Below, in pieces: positions 1-9,562 of a DNA stretch of 64,000 nt (positions within the stretch are counted from its first letter, which is position 1; each line of letters starts with the position of its first letter). The notes under the pieces were generated by a model that was given only the letters and a program-made list of their open reading frames with translations, was not told the DNA's origin and searched no databases. Position numbers and translations under genes: made by a program. The stretch covers positions 21,397,888-21,461,887 of the forward strand of contig NC_049989.1 of assembly GCF_000003815.2 (NCBI RefSeq). The letters run 5' to 3'. This stretch comes from Branchiostoma floridae. Its lineage: Eukaryota > Chordata > Leptocardii > Amphioxiformes > Branchiostomatidae.

Positions 1-830
1 TGTATGAGATGCCACCAAATAACATTTGCGACAACGATATGCTCTACTGCCAACCTCCAGCAAACACATAGTGGCTACATGATAACAGAATCTAAAAGGC
101 CATTCATGTCGTTTTGTCCACTCAAAGGCTCGCATTTATGGCCATCCGTTGTGCGCTTTCTCCTATGCAGAGGAACCACAGCCGTGTCAAAACTCGACTG
201 TGTTTACCTCTACTATCTTGTGGACTCAGACCAGTTAGGGACCGCCCTACTTATAAATATTAATGAGCTTGCCCTTATATGGGCAGTAAGCCGTTGGGGA
301 TCGGGCGTAGGAGGATGGAGCCATGTAATACGTAACATGATTGGCTGATAGCTTCCCAGAGGCCTTTGCGAGACAGCTTGCGACAACAAAAAGCCCAAGG
401 AAAGCCTATTCTCTTATTGGTTGGCAGCTGGTTTGTGGTGAAAATCATAATAACCACTGATAGGGCATGGGATAGCAGGGCCCCATAGGCTAATGACGTT
501 GGGGACCGGGCGTTAGGAGGATGGTTGTGCGGTGCGATTTGTGAAACTGTGAACAGATTTCTTTTTGGACTTTTTTTTTAATTAACGTAATAATCATCAT
601 TATAAATCTTCCCGGAAAGCTTACCAAAAAAACGTCCATAAAGCACCTTCTTTACGGATGTAACGAATCGCCAATGACAATGTTTCCTAGACAAAATGTA
701 AGCGCTTGAACATTGAAAACACTAGCAAGGTCCTTGCATTGAAAGAGAAAACAGCATCCTGCAGTACTTGAATCACGGCATAAGTGTCATAATATGATCT
801 GTTCCTCAGTCAGTTTCCTCCTTTTTTGAG
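1..830. other. Gene-less stretch with a short direct repeat
   Basis: No gene is recognised. One open frame of 114 codons starts at position 4 but has no recognisable domain and no start support. A 26-base GC-rich motif beginning GTTGGGG at 293-318 recurs nearly intact at 498-524. Confidence 0.4.
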
Positions 831-859
831 TAAACATCCAACCACAAACTAAAAAACAA

Positions 860-1240
860 GAAAAACCATGTATTTATTTTAGAGATCCTATGACGTTTCC
901 AACAAACGTAGAAACTTTACATGATAACAAGTAAGTGCACATGTGTTACATGATAACAAGTAAGTGCACATGTGTTACATGATAACAAGTGCACATGTGA
1001 AAGAGAATAACAGTAGCACACTCCAGATGTTTGTGGAAAGGAAATCTATGGAGCTTTTTTTGCTTCATGTTTTCTATTTCTTGTTAAATTTGTGCACGAC
1101 TTAAGCTGTACATAGTAGAGGCAATATGATGGTCTTTTCAATAGAGCTCAACATACCAGGATGTGAGGGTCTTATAGTGGACGTTTTTTGATTGTCTTAA
1201 ACACTCGAGTTTTACTATGTTTTAAATGTATGATTGAGTT
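860..1240 (+). repeat. Diverged copy of a unit block, with a 29-bp triplet
   Basis: This stretch aligns by eye with 4800-5120 and 23255-23510; shared landmarks include AAATTTGTGCACGACTTAAG and a later ACACTCGAGTT-like run. It is therefore an old relic of the unit that makes up the LRR cluster. Inside it, a 29-bp motif starting CATGATAACAAG is repeated at 920, 949 and (shortened) 978. Confidence 0.55.
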
Positions 1241-1624
1241 CTATGTAGCTTATTTAATGCTGTCTTTTATGACAGGCATTGTTGTTTTAGCACTGTCATC
1301 GTATGGATTTTAGAGCATTTGTGGATATACAGTAGAGTTCGTGAATGTGATTAGAGTATCAAATAAGAAACATCACAGCTACTGTAGCAGTACTGTCGGT
1401 TTGCTGAGGGATGTAATACAGTAACTGTTGTCATTGACATGGATATATAGACTGATTCAATTGTTATTGGATGGACCAAAGATTTGAGGATTTAAAGCCA
1501 GTCTTCAGACTTGATTAGGTTTTTGGCCATTTCAATATTCAAGTACCTAATAATCATATTTAAATGAGATATTTGGCAAGGCAGGTCTGGGTAATCTTAA
1601 GTGAATGGAGTGGTCTCCAGCGAT

Positions 1625-1770
1625 TATTGTTTGTTTATTTATTTATTTATTTTGCACAACAGAAATAATAAGAAATACAGAAAATAATGTATAAAATAGG
1701 TGCAGGAGGAGGGGGAAAACCTTAATAGTTTATGCTGCGCCCTCCTCCTCAAAACTACACAAGATGTATG
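1625..1770 (-). mobile_element. Possible 3' tail of a non-LTR retrotransposon
   Basis: Read on the minus strand, the segment ends in a GCAAAATAAATAAATAAATA-type run followed by AAACAAAC, a common tail of truncated LINE copies. A GGAGGAGGG run and its complement nearby can pair. No coding sequence remains, so the family is unknown. Confidence 0.35.
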
Positions 1771-1985
1771 ATCAATGAAATCAATAAATAAAAAAGAAAA
1801 GTAGACTAACACAATCATATGTTATGATGATGCAAAATAGATGTATAATCAATGAAATCAGTAAATATAACAAAGAAAAGAAACTAACACATATGTTATT
1901 ATAATACAAAAGATGATGTATGCTCAATGAAATCAATAAATAACAAAGAAAAGAAACTAACACGTTACAATAATACAAAAAAGAT
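1762..1985 (+). repeat. Tandem repeat, about 77 bp x 3
   Basis: Three diverged units start near 1762, 1840 and 1915. Each has GATGTAT followed by TCAATGAAATCA and an A-rich stretch with AACTAACAC. The minus-strand open frame across it is a product of the repeat. Confidence 0.6.
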
Positions 1986-2146
1986 AAATAATTATAGCAA
2001 TATAAATTAAGGTGAGATAAATAATCCTATAAGGGGCTAGGGTGGTTTATGAGATGTGTTTTAAGGGCACTTTTAAATGCAAGAAAAGATGAAGTCACAG
2101 ATTATAGCCACTCAAGTTCTTGAAGCTTTATATTTAGAAATAAATA

Positions 2147-2320
2147 CAGTAGAAGCCGCTTAATTGTATGGCCTCTTTGCCATTGAATTCCGTGCAATTA
2201 TCCGGATGGTGCAATAATGCGAATTTATCTAGCTGCAACGCACCGGATTGGGATTTTGGTACTACGTGCAGTTAACAGAAGTGTGCGTTAATCCGTAATG
2301 CAATTAAGTGGCTTCTACTG
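2147..2320. mobile_element. MITE with pogo/Tigger-like ends
   Basis: The 174-bp element begins CAGTAGAAGCCGCTTAATTG and ends with its near-exact inverse, with one mismatch in the first 20 bases. A TA dinucleotide lies directly outside each end (2145-2146 and 2321-2322). CAGT termini with a TA duplication are typical of the pogo branch of Tc1/mariner. It has no coding capacity. Confidence 0.75.
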
Positions 2321-2329
2321 TATTCAGAA

Positions 2330-3590
2330 CAAATAAAGTTTTTGACTTAGACAAACTATATCTACATCTCAAGACTGTACATGTTATTGAATATTGACTG
2401 TATAAACCACAGAACAAAAAGAGCAATTAGCAACATGATAAGAACAGTTGATGGTCATGTCCTCATGTCTTAAGGACGGGTAAAAGAACTAAATATGACT
2501 TTAGAGACAGGAGTAAAGGCAGGGCTTGACACGTGTTTTATTATGTAATTTTATTGTTCTATTGTGTAATTGCATAGTGTGCGTAATGCCATACGTAAGT
2601 GTATTTTGTGTATTATATGGAATCCAGGTACATCCAGGTTATATGGACTCCAGGTGTTTCCTTGTGTACCATGCTTGTACAATGCTAACGGATATCAACT
2701 ATGTGCAAGCTGGTCCACCCTGGATAAAGATCACAGAAATAAATAAATAATTAAATAGAAACTCTTAATTTTCACAATGGTTGATGTAAACATTCTTTTA
2801 CAGTTTTTTTTTCTTATCATAGTTTGTTTTTCTAAATTAGTGCATCTTGACAAATTATTTGAAAAATTTGTGCCAAAATGCAAACTTCAAATAACTTGAA
2901 TAAAGTATCACATGTTGTCTTTAGAAAACTCGGTGTCTGCTTAATTTATTGGGAAGGGACTATTTAATTTTTAATTTCAAGTGTGGTGGGTTCTCCGACA
3001 TGTTCGTGATATCTCCTTAAGCATGGGTTAACGTCTGCGGCGAATGAATTATTGGTGAACTGAGGCTAAAATTGGAATGGACATATAGATACCAGGTTAT
3101 GTAGGGTTTTCATTTAGACAAAAGGACAAAATTTTGAAAATACAGAGCAAGACAGGTTTCAGAAAGCCTATCAAATGTCCCTCTCAGAGCATTCAGTAAA
3201 TATTTACTTATATACCTACATGATTAAAATACAGTGGAACAGCATCAATCAATGTGAATCATTCATGCTTTGCCAAGCAAAAAAAAAAACACGGGAAAAA
3301 AACAATGGTTTATGATAAAGCTTATGGTCTATAGGTTACAGGCAAAAACAAGAACTGCGAATGTTGTGAAAATTGACTACTATACCAAGTCCTTAAAAAT
3401 CTACAGTATCTTAAAACTTTTATGATCTTAACGTATCAAAATTGGCTAGGTTTGTGTTTTGAGTTACCATTATTTTACCATATATTAGCGATGTGCTGAA
3501 TATAGATTGCTAGGGACAAAAATGACTAATCATGGGTTTTGGAGTCATATGATTGTATGATGTCATCGCATAATCCATCTTCAAAGAGAC
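2330..3590. other. AT-rich gene-less stretch
   Basis: I see no gene, RNA or clear element. An open frame of 74 codons at 2526-2750 has no recognisable features. Confidence 0.4.
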
Positions 3591-3644
3591 GTACGGCAGT
3601 TAAACGGTGACATGTTTGAATTGTTTACCCGCGAGGCCTCATAC

Positions 3645-3849
3645 CACTCGTGACGTCAGCGTCAGACAATCAACACGCCCACATAAGCAAGACTAATCAA
3701 ACCTTGTTTGTCACAATCCGTTGCGTAACGGCCACAAAGAGTTTGCATCTGGGAGGCACGACTATAAGAAGAAGACTGCAGACAGACCTTCGTGACTTCC
3801 TTGCCCAGAAAGAAACTACCAACTGGAGGTATCCTAACCAACTCAAAAG
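3645..3849 (+). other. Candidate non-coding 5' exon (oldest copy)
   Basis: This block matches 17070-17271 and 26392-26593. It opens with the CRE palindrome TGACGTCA (3651-3658) and ends in AAAAG followed by GTAGGT, a usable splice donor. In the other two copies the donor is the stronger GTAAGT. The 67-codon frame is not kept in the copies, so I read it as untranslated leader rather than coding. Which gene it serves is an inference. Confidence 0.4.
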
Positions 3850-3859
3850 GTAGGTTTAC

Positions 3860-4560
3860 TAATAGATAATTGAATGAATTATTTTGTGCATTATGTCGAC
3901 ATAATTTTTCTGTTCATCAAACTGCATAATAATATTGATTGATCTTACTTTTATAGATTGCTCGCATTCGATTTTACTTTTAGGTATATAATAATTGTAT
4001 TTAAAGTTAATCGAAAATCTTATTGAAAAGCAGTTAAAGTTTAAACAATCTCCATGTTGATTTAAGAATAAAGCTTCAAACAACATAATCACATCAGCAA
4101 GACTAATTCATTACGGAACAGCTTTTGAAGCACATTCCGCAAAAACATCAGTCACCACGATCTTAAACAATGCTGATATTGCTCCGATGCTGTTTTGCAT
4201 GGTTTTTCAATTGGTTATTTAAATCATCACTTAACCCTTGTCCCCCTGAGCCCATTTATATACGTGATGGGCATATTCAATCCTTGTCCTGCTGTGCTGT
4301 ATTGTTATGAGTTTGGGGCATTTTTCATGTAAAAGTTGCATACCACTGCAAAGCCCATCAAATGGGAGAGTAAATCTTCATCAGCAGCACAAAACACGTC
4401 ACGTTTTACTTATCTGATGAAGCCATCATCTTTGAGAGGTTAAATTTGCCCAATTTATCTTCACACCACAAATCATGACGATGCGTCGACATCTTCTTGA
4501 GTTATTCTCTTTCAAACTTGCCTTTGAAATGGCGCCTTCGTTCCACTCGTTAGGCTTCAA
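3860..4560 (+). repeat. LRR-cluster unit block (diverged copy)
   Basis: Positions 3860-4180 resemble 18290-18640 and 27650-27960, and 4200-4560 resemble 16720-17070 and 26030-26390. The order of the two parts differs from units 2 and 3, where the second part lies before the exon-like block. This suggests recombination between the 110-bp repeats (here 4080-4171). Confidence 0.6.
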
Positions 4561-4779
4561 TTAGAGCCTTCCATCGGACCCGACTCGTGTTTGAGGACAG
4601 CCACACCTGGGGCACATTAAAGAGGCCACCACACTTGGCAAAAAGAGTAGGGGTTCTTCCCGGTGTGAGTGGAGTCCAAGTAACTGTCTAAAACGTCCTC
4701 TACAATAACAGCGTCTTCCCTCGGACTGCTAAAGTATGGATTCGATTTGGGGGGGGGGGGGTGCTTCCAACACAAAGAC

Positions 4780-5500
4780 AAACACCCCCCCCCCCATAAA
4801 AGCCCATGCGTTCATCTTTAGGCATCCTATGAATTTCACAAAAAACGAAGGGCTTTTATATAACAACGAGTAGGTGCACATGTATGAGAGACGAACGAGA
4901 AGTGCCAAAGCTGTATGTGAAAAATCTATGGCACTTCTTTTTGTTTTTATCTCCTGGCAAATTTGTGCACGACTTAAGTTGGATGTAGTACATCCAACAT
5001 TCTATGCTTTTTTTTCTGAAGAGTTCAACACTATAGGAATTGAAAATCTTAAAGTTGTGGTGTATGATTGTCTTATACACTCGAGTTGTTTGACTATGTA
5101 TGATTGATTTTGGTCGCCAACACCCAACCAAAAAACATGGAAGTCCATGCGTACATTTTTTTGGAATCACATAAAGTTTCCAGCACACGTAAGTCATAAC
5201 TAATAGGTTAACATGTAGAATACATAGACGATGTAGAGGCTTATGAAAATAAGTTTTTCTTTAATCTCTTGTTGAACATCTGTGTGCGACGCCATGTAAA
5301 GTTATAAAAATATACTGCATCTGTGACAATTTTCTCTTTTTATCGTCCTCACTGGGAAGTGATAATTGTATTTAAGAATTCATTGCACACTACATTACAC
5401 GACTTATTTTATCACCTTTTGAATGTACTAAGTGATTATAATAAACGTGATTTCCCACAGTTCATTGTAAACGAGGCTCTGCATAAATAATAAAATAATA
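4780..5500 (+). repeat. LRR-cluster unit block (diverged copy)
   Basis: This aligns with 23255-23880, and its second part with 12880-13260 and 32025-32240. Landmarks are a cytosine run and guanine run at 4748-4796, AAGTTTCCAGCACACGT near 5164, and CACTGGGAAGTGAT near 5349. Confidence 0.6.
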
Positions 5501-5599
5501 GTTGACTTGTTTTTCGGAACCTGCACCATGTTTAGAATTTTCATCATGATCCTTGACATTATTGATATTATTCAAATATTATTATTCAATTTTCAAATC

Positions 5600-5756
5600 A
5601 CCAGCTTCAGACAATCAGCCCCGCCCTGTAAACAAGATTAATCACGAGTTGTTTGTCACGCGGTATTCTGGACCAGCTACTGCCGCACCCTCCAAGAACC
5701 ACAGCCTAAAAGCATTGGACATGAGTCCAGGAAGTGCCAGCTGACGCTGCAGTGAC
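5600..5756 (+). other. Second diverged copy of the 5' exon-like block
   Basis: AGCTTCAGACAATCAGCC followed by AAGATTAATCACGAGTTGTT parallels the exon-like blocks at 3645, 17070 and 26392, at lower identity. The TGACGTCA motif is gone and there is no clear GTAAGT at its end. It could be the 5' exon of gene A or a relic. Confidence 0.35.
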
Positions 5757-5789
5757 TTGAAAGGTTTCTTTGTTTGTTTGTTTGAAAGG

Positions 5790-7590
5790 TGTGCTTCTGC
5801 CTAAGGACAAACTTAAGATAAACCTGTCGCGTAGACATTTGTTACATACCTTACTTAGTCAGGGTTGAAATCTACAAGCAGATGTTGAGGTGGAACGTTT
5901 TCCGACCTTTGGCTGTTAATAGAGAAACCCGGCGGTCACACAACGGACAATCTTCCAGCCCAACATCTGCTTGGAGATTGTGTTAGTTTTGCAGAGGGAA
6001 ACAGGGAAGCTGTGGCGCCTGAGACAGTTATTTTGTGACGGAGCAAATTCTGCCAGAATCGCCAAAATCAGATTGACCATGCCACCTTGCCAGGCTACAG
6101 TCCGTTTCAAGTGCTTTTATTTAGATTTTATTCACATTGATTTATTGAGCATTACACAAGAAGCACAATGTTCTTTCAAATGTTTTATAGGCCAGTTGCA
6201 GTCGCAGAAGAGTATTTATCCCCAATAGTAGTTGTAGTTTTATAAAGTAGTGCGTCGCAACAAAAAGCCGTACAGATTCTTCTGTGCCCAACAAAAGGGA
6301 GGAAACTGTGGTGAATGGTGGTGGAGTTTTCAGACTGTATAAGTTGGATTACGGTGTTTGTTCAGTCTACTGCCTATGCGCCGGCTGCAGTTCTATGACC
6401 TCCTCTGAGGTCAAACATAAGTAGGTTTTAAAAGAGAGTGATTTCAGTTGCAGATGTTTTGTAGATAGTACCCGAAGTTCAACATATTCCATTTTTGTAA
6501 GTTGCTTGTAGCCTGAATGGTTAGGTGCCCAGGCTAAACTGCTTGTGCCCCCTGCATAGGTTTTGAGGCGTGGAAACTCATTACTTTGTGCTGCTTAAAC
6601 CTGTATATGCCGACCGCTGAAATACCCTACAAATATATATTACCTTCTATTCGTTGACATCAAGGGCATTTTGCACATTTACATAACATGTGATAACATT
6701 TATACAATAGTTTTAGTGCTCACAGAGCTTTATGTAGTTGATTGTTTTGCAGACAATAGATGTGTGGACTCTGATAAGATTGTCTGCTGTTTTGTCTCTT
6801 CTCCTGTTTACTATAAACAGTGATATTTTACCTTAAAATTCATAGTAAAATATTTATATTTATTTCTTGATAGTGGTAGAACTACTTCATGTAGCCCATG
6901 AGAGAGAACATGCCAAGTAAGACTGAAATCATGTCAACTGTAGTGACAGTAGAATGGCTGAGTGTAATGATATTCCAGAAGAAGGCAGTTGAACAGTTGA
7001 ACATAGGAGATTCTTAATGTTACATTTTCTATCATGCTGTTGATTTCCCAGCTAGATGATACAAAGTCAGAAACACGTCGGCAAAAAGAGTAAACAACCT
7101 CAATACGAATATTCAAACAGCCAACTCCAGACAATCAAGCCATATCATATTACCACAGCAACTTAAACTGTTTATTATTTATATACTTAAGGGATCAACA
7201 AAAACATTTCTACTGCAGCACACATCGTACCATGGGCGATAGGCCACCTAGTTTGTTTTGTAATCTCTGTTGCTTTTCACACCAAGCAAACGAAAACGGT
7301 TGCTGCCAAGCAGTACCGTTCTGAAATCCACCAGTCCGTTTCTGTATTCTCTGATGTTTTCAGATAATGAATTTGACAGAAGGTCAGAAAACGTATTGCT
7401 GGGAAGAAAATATGAGCCTGGTAACATTTTCTCTCCTGTGTTAACGAATATTGTCCCTTAAGTTTATAATTCCCATTTCGTGTAGAGCTTCCAGTTGAGG
7501 ATCACCTTTTTTTTCAAATTTTAACATTTCCAACATACCACACGTTCTTTGTTTTATTTGAAACATACCACAGTTATGGGTTGAGATATA
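5790..7590. other. Gene-less stretch
   Basis: I see no gene. A CAACTCCAGACAATCAAGCC motif near 7120 recalls the exon-like block but is too short to call. The open frames here lack recognisable features. Confidence 0.35.
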
Positions 7591-8400
7591 TTGCTTTTTC
7601 TGATGTGCCTACTTCTTCTTAGCCGTCTGTTCGAAAATGACCTGAAATTTGGCACAAGGGAAGAGTGGGCCAATACCCTTAGAGGTTTTTTTCGTTTTTT
7701 TACAGACCCCCCACCCACAAACACCCGCCCCAGTATATTTATATTTCAGCCATACCATAGGTATGGTGAAATATATTGTATTCGTAATGTTTCTTTCTTT
7801 CTTTCTTCTTTCTCCTGTCAAATCTTCAAATCGAATCAACTCCGCCGTTCCTAGACCGATTGACTTGAAATTTGGCACAAGGGTAGAATAAGCCAATACC
7901 CTCAGGCGTTTTTTTTTCATTTTTTTCATATCTGCCTTTAAAATGATTTTATTGAGTTTTTTGTCAATTTTTATGTATATTTCGGGCTCCTGTACCCTGG
8001 TATTAAAGCCGAATGACATGAAATTTGGTACAGAGGTGCCTTGATCATATGCTCACCTAGATTCAATAACAGTTTTGGCATACGGTATAACAAAATGCTT
8101 AATTTTGCGATTTTTGGCCATTTTTTGACCAAAAAAGGACATTTTTGGTTCCTGTAGCCTCGTTTTACAACCAAATGACCTGAAGTTTGGTAGAAAAGTG
8201 CCCTTCAATTATGTGCACATAAATTCAATAAAAGTGTTCCCATACGGTACAACAAAATGCTTAATTTTGCGATTTTATGGCCATTTTTTGACAAAAATTG
8301 GACATTTTTGGCTCCTGTTCCCTCGATTTACAACCAAATGACCCGTAAATTGGTAAAGGGGTGCTCTAGATATTTATTCAAATAACCCATGTATAACTTT
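7590..8400 (+). repeat. Diverged tandem repeat, about 163 bp
   Basis: Units carry the phrase AAATGACNTGAARTTTGG near 8011, 8173 and 8336, then CAAAATGCTTAATTTTGCGA and CATTTTTTGAC. Earlier, looser copies start near 7644 and 7866. The overlapping open frames on both strands arise from the repeat. Confidence 0.6.
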
Positions 8401-8554
8401 TGGCATGGACTACTTTAAAATGATAAATTTGGGATTTTTTTGGTCATTTTCCAATGGCCAAAGGGGTTAACGACCTCAAGGCCTATTGTTGCATGAGGGA
8501 GATGGCTGAAATATGCTGTATTTGCTCTCAAGCAAATGTCGGCCTTTCTAGTTA

Positions 8555-8755
8555 TATAATATATATATATATTTACATATACTACATATACACACACATA
8601 TGTCACAGGGGAGATTGGAATATAGGGGAATGCGAGATCCTCCTAGGGGACATCGGAATTCCAATCTCTCCTCTGGAATCTGGAATTCCCCTAGGAGAGA
8701 TTGGAATTCTACAAGGGCAATATTTGTTTCTACCAGGAGAAATTCCAGTCAGGTG
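8555..8755. repeat. TA/CA microsatellite and GGAATTCC palindromes
   Basis: A TATATA run with short ACACACA follows 8555. From 8607 the motif GGGAGATTGGAAT recurs in direct and inverted orientation (about 8607, 8660-8676 and 8693-8708), allowing foldback. Confidence 0.5.
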
Positions 8756-9322
8756 AAATTGTTTGGAAAAATAGTTAGTGACTCAATTTTCTGAACTGGT
8801 TTCTCCAGTTAGCTTTATGCGCTATATGGCATTGTTTGGCATTGTTTTTTCATAGTTTCTTCTTGTGAAATTGGCGAAAATGTTAATTGTCAAATGATTC
8901 ATTTTGTTTTCCAAAACAATTTCATCGAGTCTAAATTTCTCGTAAAATCAAAGATTGTCCTGGTAGCATTTCGGACTCTCCTTCAGACTCTTAATTGTTG
9001 AAGAAATCTAAAGTTAATGTGCTGTATACTACTCACTAGTGTATAACAGCATCTTTAATCGACTCCTACCTTAAGAATTTCTAACAAGCTAAACAACAGA
9101 GTTCTTAGAATTTTTTCTGACAAAGGTTAAGAATATAGGGTTAATGATCCGCCCCGAGGTGTATACGGTGCAGGTAGTGTATATTCATGGACGATTCCTA
9201 TAACAACCGAATGAAGCGACCGAATCCGCATATCCATTATGGATGGGATCTGCCCAAATCATACCTACCCCTTCTCCGCAAGGAGGCGGGGGTGAGGGGC
9301 AAAAGATCCACGCAAGTCTCGA

Positions 9323-9353
9323 CCTAGTTCTCGCAACTCTCGCGAGAACTAGG
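9323..9353. repeat. Short perfect hairpin
   Basis: CCTAGTTCTCGC and GCGAGAACTAGG form a 12-bp stem around a 7-base loop, about 60 bases upstream of the TATA-like box of gene A. Confidence 0.5.
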
Positions 9354-9412
9354 CCACTCCGTGATCAAGATGGACTGATAGCCATGGAAATGTGGAGGTA
9401 CGTGTGTTTACC

Positions 9413-9420
9413 TATAAAAG
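9413..9420 (+). promoter_or_regulatory. TATA-like box upstream of LRR gene A
   Basis: TATAAAAG lies 150 bases before the chosen start codon. A start site about 30 bases further on would give a leader near 120 nt that contains a short upstream frame (ATG 9499 to stop 9519). The alternative is that the leader comes from an upstream exon spliced at 9549/9550. Confidence 0.35.
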
Positions 9421-9562
9421 TACGTCACTGTTAGAAGAAAATTCCTATTTACTGTGCTTATAGGTTACTGAAGAATCTCTTCAACGAAACAGTTCAATAT
9501 GGAACTTCTTGATACTTAAACAGAAAAGCCTTTTAATTGTTTTGCTTAGGCAATCAGGCACC

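Noticed and set aside
9509-9562. N-terminal extension of gene A (and of B and C) from a TTG codon
   Set aside because: The extensions start at TTG rather than ATG and cross a splice-acceptor-like site; the first ATG begins a conserved signal peptide.
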